Shown piece after piece: positions 36,401-48,200 of a stretch of 64,000 nt of DNA. The position numbers were made by a program, and so were the translations under genes. The notes beneath the pieces were generated by a model. The model worked only from the letters and a program-made list of their open reading frames with translations, did no database searches and had not been told where the DNA came from. Position 1 is the stretch's first letter. Each line of letters begins with the position of its first letter. The DNA is taken from contig JBITNC010000001.1 of assembly GCA_050084985.1 (NCBI GenBank), positions 98,022,001 to 98,086,000 of the forward strand, read 5' to 3'. Origin of the DNA: Nageia nagi (lineage: Eukaryota; Pinophyta).

Positions 36401-36700
36401 AAGAGCATACATCAATCCCATAAGTATAAGTATGCATCATTCACTTAAAGAAGTATGCATCAATCCAAAAATTAAGCATGCATTATTTCTTCATAAGAAC
36501 TAGAATTTAAGAGGCATAATCATGCATTTTTAATTCATAAGCATGCATATTCAAAAATTTTAAGTCATAAGCATGAATCTTCAAAAACTTTTAAGTCCTA
36601 AGCATGTATTTTTGACTTAAAAATATTTAACTTAAGTTTTAAGTCCTTAATATTTTATCACCAAAAATTAAGTTCTAAGAAAATATTAGGCATGCATGAA
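36401..36700. repeat. Degenerate repeats with CATGCAT cores in element C
   Basis: Units such as TAAGCATGCAT and TAAGTCATAAGCATGAAT recur at roughly 36-bp steps with AT-rich spacers. CATGCA appears at least four times between 36470 and 36700. Confidence 0.55.
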
Positions 36701-36800
36701 CTTTTAAGTAAAATACTCATAAGCTCTTCCCCCTTTTTACTTAAAAAATGAGATCCCTTGAAAACAAGGTGAGTAAAAAATACATTTGAAAACCAAAAGG

Positions 36801-36930
36801 CAATTTTGAAAAATAGGACATGAGGTAGGTGTCCTTTAAAAAACAAAAAGAATATGACTGGCAAGCAATATTGAAAAAGAGGACATGAGGTAGGTGTCCT
36901 TTGAAAAACAAAGGAATATGCTGGTAAAAA
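36801..36930. repeat. Two-copy 65-bp tandem duplication in element C
   Basis: Units starting CAATTTTGAAAAA (36801) and CAATATTGAAAAA (36866) share GGACATGAGGTAGGTGTCC, itself an interrupted inverted repeat. Confidence 0.75.
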
Positions 36931-38661
36931 AAATGAAAGGCTAAGAGAGGGTCATGTGTGATCTCCAAAAAAAAAGTCTAGAGCCACCAAGAACTAGTGA
37001 TGGCTAGGTAATCAACAATTAGGGAGAGCTGGCATATGTGGTGATGCTGAAATGGAAGATGCTCCATTAAAAGCAAGTGGTAGAGGGAGCTAAGAACGTG
37101 CATAAAGTTTTGCAAAGGATAGCCAACTACTTTTAATTGAATAATTAGTAAAAAATGAAGCCATCTATGTCCCATGAGATGTGCTAGCATGTGGTGGAAG
37201 GACCAACATAGCTACAAAGATGGCAAAGGCACACTACATAGAAGTGATAGGGCAAGCATTGAATGAGCTACATAGATTAGGGAGGCAAATTAGAGGAGTT
37301 CATGATGCAATTATGTTTCATCTTGTGATGATGATGGGGCAAGCTTTGTTGAAAGGATTTTGGTCCCACTTGAGCTTTTTTGTATGCCTACACATGATGT
37401 CCCTCCCAATCTTAGTGAGGAAAGGAAGGTGAGAATAGGTTGGTGAGAATAGCTGAGCATTAGAGCAATGGGCTATCATAACTAGAACAAAGCAAGGCTT
37501 ACTTATATGAAGCTATCACATCCATGAATACCATCTACCATGCATATCACTAGCAATAGTAGAAAGGAATTAACGAGGTCAACAAGGATGGCATCGATAA
37601 GTAGTTTGGCACTCTCCAATGATTCTTCATGAAAAGACCCTGACCATTGGATAGAGCAAGAGAAGCATAAGTTACAAGGTTGGGCATAGGATTTACAAGT
37701 GGTTGGAGCACTTAGAGTGCATACAAGGCCTTGGAAGGGAGATCAAGCATTAGTAATGTAGGTCAACATTAGGAGGTAGAAGAAACATTTTGGATAGGGC
37801 CATAAAACTCTATTAGAGATTATCCTAAGTGATCAATGAAAGATTGCAACTAGGAGACAACATGAGAAACTATTCAAGAGCAATTGCATGAGTGAGAGAG
37901 AGGTCATGTACATTAAATAAGTGAGCATAATCATAGAGTTTGGTTGGGAAGCACTAATGTAGGGGTCAACCGATGAAGTACTATTGCAAGATTCAGATCA
38001 TGGACCCCCCTTTATTTTGTTGTTGTTGTTTTTTTAATTTTATTTTGATATTTTGATTTGTAAGACAAATTGTTACTATAAATGGAGTATAATTTTTTTG
38101 ATACATGAATAGTAGATATTTTTTATTAAAAATAGTGCATTTAACCCTAATAAAAAATAACAACTTGAGCACAAAAAAATTTAGTATTTAATGTCCCAAA
38201 TAAATGATTTGGCAAATATATTGTAGAAAATAAAACAAATTACAAACTGTACAACTTGTAGCTATGATTTATTTTATACCAAATATTTAAAAAAAATTGC
38301 ATTATTGAAAATAACTTGTAAAATAGAAAAAAATATTTTTAACATGAGTTGAAACATGTTAGTCTCAAAATCATAAGATTTGCAATCTAGCTTTATAACA
38401 TGTGTTAGATTTAGTAAACAAGAAATACTATCAACATGTCACTAAGGTAATAATTTTACCTTAAATTTTAGCCCATTATGCTCAAATAAATCATGTGCAT
38501 ATAAACATCAAGATTCAACTTTAAAATAAGAAAGTGAAATGGACTAACCATTTAAGTTTACAAATAAAACTTGAAACAAGATAAGAGTTTAGATATACCT
38601 TAATTTGAGGTGAGTTACCTCAAATTTCCAAGTTAAAGGTTGGAGAAGATCCCATAAGGAA
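36931..38661. other. Element C leader, no recognised coding
   Basis: This is the part next to the primer site, the place of the leader and gag in an autonomous element. No gag motif is visible on the minus strand. Confidence 0.45.
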
Positions 38662-38673
38662 GCTCTGATACCA
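38662..38673 (-). other. Primer-binding site of element C
   Basis: The minus strand reads TGGTATCAGAGC, exactly the initiator-methionine tRNA complement, two bases after the 5' LTR end. Confidence 0.9.
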
Positions 38674-38675
38674 TT

Positions 38676-39263
38676 TGATGGAATTATAGGATTCCATAAC
38701 CCAAGAACACTTGTAGGACCTTCATTAAATATAGTAATTAAAAATTCTAAACTAAGAACTCAAGAAGCATTCTCACATAGTAACACAAGATGTATAGTGG
38801 TTCCTCCATCACATGGAGTACTCCACTTTAGGTCTCTTTTTCACTATACTCGCAAACAATGTACACTCATATGGATCTCAACCATAACTCTCCTTAGCAT
38901 GAAGCATAGCTTGCATGCTTAAGACCTTACTAACTAAGATACTAACAACTTCCCATATTCATTGTCTTCTCTTATAAATCTTCACAAAATGAACTCCCTT
39001 TATAGGACTCAAAACTAACCTTAGGTAGTTAACTAACCTAACCATAATAGGTTAGTTAACCCTAAGTTACAATATAGAATTACATTAAATTATTAGTGGA
39101 GACACTATTCTACCTAACATTTATTATTTTAAGTTGGATGGAGAATACTATTCCACCCACCATGCATGAACCTCATTATCACCTAATAACCAAATTTAGG
39201 TGATTATTAATATGCTAAGCATATTAATTACATAATGCCTTAAATAACATTATTATTTTAACA
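38676..39263 (-). repeat. 5' LTR of element C
   Basis: TG...CA ends are intact on this copy (top strand TGATGGAATTATAGG to TTTTAACA). It is flanked on the right by ATGAG (39264-39268). Confidence 0.85.
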
Positions 39264-39268
39264 ATGAG

Positions 39269-41299
39269 GTCCAACCTATGGTTTTATAGGTTAGTGCCTT
39301 AATGAAATGCCATATTAGGAACTTTAGTATCATAGATAAAATAGTGGATCCCTCGAAGGAAACTCCCTACTTGATAAGAGAGTTATCTTCTTAGATCAAG
39401 CAAATGATGCTACCAATCCTAGGAGGACTAGCTCACAGATAAAGTTTCAAATCCCGTGAGGATGTTGCTTCATTGATAAAGATGCAAACTATAGGATTGG
39501 AGATTCATAGTTCAATTCCAATTTTGTCAAGTTAAATCTTACTCCAATTGACATGGAGTGCCTTTCATTTGAGGTAAAAATATACAAGAATGAAAGAAAC
39601 ATAGAATAAAAAAATTTTTGGTACTCTAAGAAGCACAAGGATACAAGAAAGGAAATGGGAAATGGTAGGGCATAAGGCTAACCCAGGATTCCAATGCATT
39701 AAATTGAAACCATGGGAAGGACATCATCTCACAACCACATATTAACATAAAAATCATATTTTTGTAGCTAGAGAGTGAGGTAAAATAGCTACTAATGAAT
39801 AAACCACCATCATTCAGAATGCAAGAGGAGTTTATCAAATACAACCATTTAAGCACCACAAAACACAAGAATTGAAATAAAAGAGAAAATATAACCAAAC
39901 TTTGTTCCATGAAAAATAAGTATTTTTCCATTATAAGGATAAATGTTGAGTAATCCTCCCTTTATTACATTATCAAGCTCTCTATTTATAGTAGATGAGC
40001 TTTATATTTTAAAATACAAGAACTAGTTCTAAACTCTTCTACTTATATTCTAACTCTAATTCCATTGTAAGAAATAAGAAATCATGTAATTTACAACTAA
40101 GATGTTAACTTTAAGTAAACTTAAACTATAACCTGAGATCACTTTCATACCATTGGAATACTTGCTATATGCTTCATGCATTATTTAGTTGACTTTGAAT
40201 TTCCTTCTCATGCATAAACTTCATATTTAGATTGATGATTATGTATTAATAGTGTGACTACATTTCCTATACATGTTCTTGCCTTGCAAGTATCATTGTA
40301 TGAATGATCTTCTAGTTCAAAAACTATTAAATGCATGAACTTACAACTTTAGATTACTTGGGATATACTATAGTTTTATATTTGTTTCACTTTAGGACTT
40401 CTATCATGCTTTAGGTATGGTTGATCAACTAATACTTTAATTTTTTGATCATCAAAATTTAGCTCATACTAGAATGGTGTTAGATTGTTGAATCACTACT
40501 ACTAACTTCTTTGATATTACTAGCATCGATATCATTATTCTATCTATGGTTTCCATTTTTTGTTGACTATTGTTGGCAAATTTTACTATTTTTCCAAGTC
40601 CTCGTACACCCTCTTCCTTCTAGCATTCTATTCATGGTAATAAGAAATGGAATGGATGATGTCATCTCTTTAGGATTACCAATCTTAATTAAAATTTATT
40701 GCCATTATCATCTATTAGAATTGGTTACTATTCATTTATTTGTCTTTATTTACTAGTACTAATTTTTTTTTTTATGTTGATGTCACCTACTAGCCTTGTA
40801 GCCTTTTGGTGATTTACTTTCTTATCACCTTCCTACTTCTCTATTATTGATGTCATTCCACTAGGGTTATCGATCTTAGTTAATTTGGGTTCCTCCATGT
40901 GTCATTGTCCTCTACTAGCCTTAGGGCTCTAAATTTGGTATTATTTTTTTGTTTATTTAATGCTCTACTATTGATGTCACTTAGGAAACACTCCTAGACT
41001 CAATTTATTTGGGTCTCTCCTTTATATATCATTTTCATGTACTAGTCTTGGTATACTTCTCCATGATGCAGTTATCTCTGATGTGGCTACCCTAGGTTTT
41101 ATCATCTTTCGATGATAAAATCAATGTAGTATGAGAATCTATTTTGAAATTTCACATCACTTATGTTATGCTTGATCTATCTTAATACATGAAAGGGCCT
41201 TAATAGTAAGAAGGGATTGTCAGCTGAAAGATAGTGGTGAGGAAGCCACTAGTCAAAGAGCTCAAGAATTATAGTTATAGGGAACATTCCACCACTATA
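39269..41299. repeat. Left LTR of element B, main part
   Basis: Collinear with 44276-46284 throughout, for example CTCTCTATTTATAG (39978 and 44970) and CATCGATATCATTA (40524 and 45515). It contains scattered GATGTCA repeats (40658, 40779, 40849, 40973). Confidence 0.8.
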
Positions 41300-43799
41300 A
41301 GCCCATGTTGTAATTTTGTATACCTTTCCCCCACTTTACTAAGCATTGAAACTGGTATAAAGAACTCTATGAATTAAAAAAATTATGTATCATATACATT
41401 AGTAAGGGTAGGTGGGGAAAAAAAAGATGTAGGTTTCCAATGGAAACCATACTTGAACCCCTCTTTCTTCAATCCTTTTATAGTTTTAACCCTATTACTC
41501 TAGAGATGATTTTTTCCTAAAATTTAATGAAGGAGGAGTCTTCTTACCTTGAATGGACTACTTTCAAAATTTGGAACTTAATGACCCTAACCTCTTTCCT
41601 TTTAAATTTTCTTACACCAACCAAATGTAATAAGGGATCATTCATTTTGATTGTTATGCAAAGTCCAAGGTAATTTGCATAATTAGATATCTTGTGATAC
41701 TTGTGAAGCCAAACCTTGGTGGCCTTTTAAAAAAGGGGGAACAAAGGGAATGTATGGTGCAAGGGAGACTCTTTACACATGTTACTTGGAAAGCACATCA
41801 CAAGGGAGGGGTACCAACAAGGCATCTTGGGAAGAAGAGGAGTGACCTTTTAGAGATAAGCATATCTACATGTTGGTGAAATAGATGTCGAAGAGACAAA
41901 TTCTAGTGGTTGTAGGCAATCAAGAAAATACATGAAATATTTGTGAAGGATAAAAGGGAAATGGAGGAAGAGGAACAATGTAGGTCCATAATAGAAAGAG
42001 TGAGGCACAAATTTATGAAACATAGATGATGGTGATTATGGTTGACCTACCAAATGAATGGAGGTATTGAGAATGATGGTTGGGAAATGAAAAATGTGAG
42101 GGAAACAAAACACACTTATGTACATGGCCACCCCACTAAGGTGTGAATTTAAAAGCTTCCCCACTATGTCTTATGTATTATATAAGCACTTATTTCCTTC
42201 CATATTTAGTGAAAGGAAGGGTGTCCAACCTTGTATTTAAGCTCTTGTATTTCCTTCTTGGTCAAAGATTTATCAATGATTAAATATATCTTCATGCAGA
42301 GACCAAATCAGGAAGGGATCCAACAATTTGCAAATTTCCTTATCGAAGTGACTTTCCTTCTTGGGATCTTCAACCTTATCCACTTTAGGAGTTTATTAAC
42401 TTGAACCTTCAACTTCTATTTTGCCTCAATTTTTTAGTTCACCTAAGGATGAGTATAGGGTCTACTCTACCTCTACTTTTATCAATCTAGATCAGGATTA
42501 TTCTTGTTTCTCTAATTAAGATTTCACAATAATAGCTAACTCGATTGTTACAATCTAATTCAATAACTAAATGATTTGGTAGGTGTTGAGGGATAACTAA
42601 GCCTTGGTAATTAGGTTATCCTTTTGATGTAACTAATTAACTCATAGAGGGTTTAGTAAGTACTATTCAACATCATTTATGGGATATCTTAGCTTCAAAT
42701 TTTTCCCTTGATCTGGGTTGAGCATTTGTCAAACCAAGAGGAGAGGGAATCATCTTAAGGATTTTAAGGGATGGCTCCTTGATGGTTTTTGAATAAATCA
42801 ATGAGGTGCCTAACAATTTGTGTATCCTCTCTTCCATTTGACTTGAAAGTTAGGTGATAACAACACTCCTCTTTATCTACAATTCTTTCCTATGAATAGG
42901 CATCATGAAGCCTATGGCCTTTATTCAGGATACTTGGCCCTTGTTATTGATGAGTCTCTTTATCTTAATCTTTCATCAAGGATTATATTATGAATTCACC
43001 TTATCAAGGACCCTATACCTAGTTCATTTTGAGCTTCTATCAATTTGGATGACATAACACACTAATTGAAGTTTCTTATCGGTCCTGAATCCATTAGCTA
43101 CTTACTTGTCAGATACCCACCACTCTATTGTTGATGTCATTTATTCAAGATTCTAAGACTTAGTTCATTTTAATATTTCATCCACTCATATGGTGTCATC
43201 CATCCAGTTTACCTTACTTTTGTTATATGATAATATTTCATGTTTTGGTGAGGGTCTTCTTTGATGATTTGTTTACTAAAATATATGTGCAAATACATAA
43301 TACAAGCATATTATGACTATCTAATAGCCCATAAGGTGACAAAAATTATTGATGAGCTTAAGATCCATCTTTGTAGTCTTTGACCACTAATTTTCCCTTG
43401 ATAATATTCTTGAATAAAATTAGGTATGAGAGTGGGTCTAAACAAGTGATGTTTAGTGCTAGCAATGGATAATATGTCAATAAGGGTCAACCAAAGGGTG
43501 AGAAAAAAACTATGGACCTTCAATGTCTATCATGCTTGATACCCCCATTATTTCTTCCTTTCCTACCTTGATTCTCTTGTAAGTCCCAAAGGGTCTTCTT
43601 GAGGAAGATATAAATGATGACTCTTCTCAAAACTTCTACTTCTCTAGATTATATGATTCAAATTAGGGAACCTTGTTTTATACTAAAAAATCATTAGAAC
43701 ATCTATATTTAGATTTGGTGTTATGAATTTATCATGAAACTTTTATGGAGTGGAGTGTAGATGAATCCAACATTTATATGTAGTAACACACACACACAC

Positions 43800-43842
<43 letters not shown>

Positions 43843-44207
43843 TTAGAAATTAATACCAAGGTAGCTTATTCTAAAATGGGTTGGATTGGTCTCCAATGAC
43901 TCAAACTTAGTCTATATATGACTATGATGTACTTGGGAGACTAATTTTAATGGAAAAAATATTTGATACTAACAAAAAATTGAGGGAATACTGAGGCAAC
44001 AACTAAACAATTATAAGATTAGGAAAAACAAATCTTGTTAAAGCTAAAAATAGGAACCATGCATGGGATAGAATTTATATTTTATAGTTGAGGCTCATCT
44101 TAACTATAGATTGCATTATATAGGAATAATATTTATATACAATACATGGTCAATTTTGAATAATACATTTAAGTTCATGGGATAAGTCCCACTAGGCATG
44201 CCAAACA
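41300..44207. other. Interior of element B, no recognised coding
   Basis: The only notable features are GATGTCA-type repeats resembling those in the LTR (about 42900-43260) and a microsatellite. The plus-strand frame 41694-41879 has no known motif. Confidence 0.5.
43786..43838. repeat. Compound microsatellite (CA)n(TA)n
   Basis: About eight CA units pass through AAA into about 17 AT units. Confidence 0.95.
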
Positions 44208-46284
44208 CTATTGACTTGCATGATGCAAGATGCACCAGGCCGAAATCACATGAGCTAACATTGGATGGATGAGGTCCAACCTTTGATTTTATAATTATTT
44301 ACCTTGATTAAATACCATATTTGATAAATTTAGTATTACAAATAGATTAGTATATCTCATACAGAAAACTCCCTCCTTATCATGAGAGTTATCATCTTAG
44401 ATTGAGAAAATGATCTCTCCAAGCCCAATATGGACAACGCATAAATAAAGTGGTAAATCCTATGATAATGATGCTTCATAAATAAAGATGAAAATCAAAG
44501 GAATGGGGATTCATAGGTTAATTTTGATTTTTTTTAGGTCAGAGCCTACTCTAGTAGGCATGGAGTGCCTATCATTTGAGGTCAAAATATACATGAAAGA
44601 AAGAAACAAGGTATTAGAAAGAGTATGGTACTTGAAGAAGCATAGGTATATCAGAAATAAAATAGGAAATGAAAGGGCATAGGGCCAACCCAAGACTCCA
44701 AAGGGTTAAAATGAAACCATAGGGATAAAACCTGACTCATAGCCATATATTAACACAAAAATCACATATCCATAGCAAGAGAGTGAGGCACAATAAATAC
44801 TAATGGATCAATGGGAGGAGTCCATTGAATCCAACCATTTAAGAATCATAGAACATAAGCATTGAAACAAAAGAGCCAATATAACTAAACTCAATTTGAA
44901 GCAAAATAAGTGTTTTTCCATTATTAAGGAAAAATGTAAAGTAATCCTCCTTTATTACATTGTCATGCTCTCTATTTATAGTTGAGGAGCTCTATACTTC
45001 AAAATACAACAACTAGATCTAAACTCTTCTACTATTATTCTAACTCTAATTAAACTATAGGAAATAGTTAATCATGTTACTTACAACAAGATATTAACTT
45101 TCAAGAAACTTAAACTATGACTTAAGATCCCTTCTAGACCATTGGAATACCTCTTATATGCTTCATGTAAGATTCAATTGACACTAGATATCCTTCTCAT
45201 GCACAACCTTCATCTTTAGAATGATGATTATGTATTAATAGTACAAATACACTTGCTATATGCATGCTCTTACCTTACAAATACTATTGTATGAATGATC
45301 TTATAGTTTGAGAATCATTGTATGCATGAACTTGCAACTTGAAATTATTTATGAAATACTATAGTTCAATGTTCGAATCACTTTGGGACTTATATTATGT
45401 TGTAGGTATGGTTGATCAACTAAAACTTTAATTTTTCAATTGTTCAAATTTAGCTCAAAATATTATGGTTTTAGATTATTGAATCACTATTGTTGGCTCC
45501 TTTGATATTGTTAACATCGATATCATTACTCTTTCTATGGTTTTCCTTTCCTATTGAGTGTCATTGGCACATTCTACTAGCTAATTGGATCCTTGTATGC
45601 CCTATTCCTTCTAGTGTTATATTATTAGTTATGAGAAATGGAATGAATGACATCATCTCTTCAAGATTACCATTCTTAGTTAAAACTTTATTACTATCAT
45701 CATGTACTAGACTTAGTTGATATTTATATTCATTTATTTTTCTTTCTTTATCAGTATTGAATTGATTTTTATGTCAATATCACCTATCGACCTTGTAGCC
45801 TTTGGTTGATTTACTTGCTTGTCATTCTATTAGGATTGTTAATATTAGTTAATTTGGGTCCCTCCTTCATGTTTCATTTTCATCTATCAACCTTGGAAAT
45901 TTGAATGTTGTACTAATTTGTCAACTATCCAATGCTCTACTATTGATGTCACTTGGAAAAGACTATCAAACTCAATTCATTTGGGTCTCTCCTCCATGTG
46001 TTGTTGTAATCTACCAACCTTGGTATACTTATCCCTTACTTGTACAATTATCTATAATGTGGATACCCTGGTTTTATCATACTTTTGATATAAAATCAAT
46101 GTGGTATGAGCATATATTTTGAAATGTTACATCACTTTTTATTATGCTTGAGCCATGTTAATACATGAAAGGTCCTTGCTAGCAAGAAGGGAGTGTCAAT
46201 CAAAAGGTAGTAGAAAGGAAACCACCAAATAGAGAGCTTGATAATTATGATTATAGGGAAAATTCCACCCCTATACTATATATA
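44208..46284. repeat. Right LTR of element B, uninterrupted copy
   Basis: It starts TATTGACTTGCATGATGCA (TG mutated to TA) and ends in a CTATATATA run. It holds the empty target site of C at about 44275. GTAAC follows at 46285-46289. Confidence 0.8.
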
Positions 46285-46289
46285 GTAAC

Positions 46290-46499
46290 CTAATGGTTAT
46301 AGTAATTGCATGCATTCAATATAAGTTTTTTGATCCTATTTAAATGACACCCTTAGCCAAAATTATAATAATCTTATAGATCATTTTTTATGACCCACTA
46401 TTATTATGATATCCTTTGGAGCTTAATTGCCAACCTCATATTCTTTTGACCTTCTTTTTCATTTTAATCTCATATTTATTAAGAGTATTCATTTCTTCA
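46290..46499 (+). repeat. 3' LTR of element A, second part
   Basis: It matches the second half of the 5' LTR (TTAGCC, TAATTGCC, TTCTTCA end) and is followed by ACTAT, the right target copy of A. Confidence 0.8.
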
Positions 46500-46839
46500 A
46501 CTATATTGAATAATTATATAATAAATGCATGTAATAAATATAAGTACATCATGAAATATTAAAAGAAAAAAAATCAACAATGTTATAATGATAAGAATGT
46601 GATAATTATGATAAGTTCAATGATTTGAAAATGATAAATATCATATATGATAAGTAAGCTTTGAGATAATAAAAATTGATTGCCATCTTTTTGCAATTTC
46701 TTCATTTTGCCAACTTTTCATGATTTGTTCCCTCTTTGCTCCTACAGGATCAAACCATGAATTTGTTCCTCCTTCTTCATGGTTGCTCCTACTATGACCT
46801 ACTTTTGAAATGATAATTATCCATGGTTATCTAACTATA

Positions 46840-48200
46840 CCTCTTTTAACAAGAGGCAAAATTAGACTCAAAACCCCTTTGGAGGCATGCACAAAAATGA
46901 TGGAAAATTATGGTTGAATATTTTTCATGAGATCACTAATTAGACCAAAGAATAAGGGCTTCTTTGCTTGATTGAAAAAACTTCATGGGACTATACTAAA
47001 GATTGATGTTGTTAGGAAATGGATGAAGCTTAGATGGAAGATCAAAGGAAGCTTGGAAGTCATATCTCTATTGGGAATGATTACTTAATGTTAATTTTAA
47101 AATATTTGAAGATAGGGACTATATGCTAATAATTTCATGGTTCTTTAGAAAGTGGGGATTATTCTTGGAAGATGGAGACCAATATTAACCCTACTCAAGC
47201 TCAAATAATGGTCACTCCTATTTGGGTTACCCTTTAAAAACTTACCTTTAATCTCTAAGATCTAAGAGTGTTTGAAGGTATTACAAACTCTTTTAGAAAA
47301 GTTATTACTATTGATGAAGTAATGAAGGCTAAAAGAAGTATGATTGAGGTGAGGTTTTGTGTCATGGTAGAATTTGAATAATATTTCCAAAAATAATAAC
47401 CTTAGAGTTTGAATTGGGTGACTAGATCTAGGAAGTAATATACATAAATGAAAATTTCCTTTGCGTTAGCTTGTAATTAAGTGGGTCATACTATCAAATC
47501 CTATCTAGCTAAGGTTACTATAGAATCATGATACATAATAAATGGAGGCCACAACAACACAAGGAAGGAAATATAGAAGATATAGAAGATGGTAAAATCC
47601 CCAAATCACTTGAAGGAAAAAATAATGAGAATGAGATTAAAAACCAAAACAAGAAATAAGAAAACTGATTAGTGATTCAATGGAGGTCATGGCCAAATAT
47701 TATTTAGCAAAGCTCAAAAGGTTGTAAGGATGGAGATAATGAAGGATGGATAAATGTAATTCCTAGGAGGAAAAGATGCCCAAATAAAGCTAGAACATCT
47801 TATTCAAAGGACATCATAGTAAAAGAAAATCAATATGGAAAGAACAATATGAATATAATGACATGAAGAACATTTAAAATGATAGACATTAGTTCTAGAC
47901 ATTTTGGAAGATCAAGCGATGGAGAAATCATGAAAAAGGAAATAAAAAAGGATGTTATATATGGAAAATAGTTTACATTGGATGTTTACAAGGGTAGAGA
48001 AACCTTGAAGATCAGTAAAATAGGATCCTCATCTCTTAAATTTGAGGAGGTTGAATCTCCCCCTCAAATTCTAGCTTCTATGTGATGATTGCAAGAAGTG
48101 GAACCCTAATTTTTATTTCTACAAGAAATAAAGGTCAAACAAAGGAAGGCATAGTTCATCAAACATTGAATTAAAAAGAGGTATATATGGAATTTTTTCC
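46840..48200 (+). pseudogene. LINE ORF1 remnant (DUF4283-like) with zinc knuckle
   Basis: Broken plus-strand frames give VRKWMKLRWKIKGSLEVI, YLMLILKYL, then KRSMIEVRFCVMV (about 47325-47370) and a knuckle-like ACN-stop-VGHTIKSYLAK (about 47468-47515). This order fits the ORF1 of plant L1-like LINEs. No endonuclease follows directly. It may belong to the ORF2 at 56882-60150, from which it is separated by 8.7 kb including element G. Confidence 0.55.

Larger units (their letters stand above)
30769..39263 (-). mobile_element. Element C, 8.5-kb LTR element without pol (LARD-like)
   Basis: LTRs 30769-31352 and 38676-39263 differ at roughly 30 sites by eye. The minus orientation is fixed by an exact primer site TGGTATCAGAGC (top 38662-38673) and a polypurine tract next to 31352. 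The 7.3-kb interior shows no gag, protease, integrase, RT or RNase H motif on either strand, but several tandem repeats. The primer site and the resemblance to the copia-derived stretch at 3723-4465 suggest copia ancestry. Confidence 0.85.
30704..46284. mobile_element. Element B, long LTRs with a short interior, in A's 3' LTR
   Basis: LTR copies are 30704-41299 (interrupted by C) and 44208-46284, each about 2.1 kb, around a 2.9-kb interior. Exact target duplication GTAAC occurs at 30699-30703 and 46285-46289, and A's LTR sequence rejoins across it. No gag or pol motif was found inside. A purine run on the minus strand near 41326-41336 (GTGGGGGAAAG) hints at minus orientation, but no primer site was confirmed. 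It is probably a large non-autonomous retrotransposon derivative. Confidence 0.75.
18318..46499 (+). mobile_element. Copia element A, host of the whole nest
   Basis: LTRs of about 0.4 kb lie at 18318-18716 and, split, at 30545-30703 plus 46290-46499. A plus-strand primer site, gag zinc knuckle, integrase, RT, RNase H and polypurine tract lie between them. Without its insertions A would be about 5.9 kb, normal for copia. Flanks AATAT (18313-18317) and ACTAT (46500-46504) are a one-mismatch target duplication. A is interrupted by D in RT and by B in the 3' LTR. Its LTRs differ much more than those of E or C, so it is the oldest layer. Confidence 0.85.
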
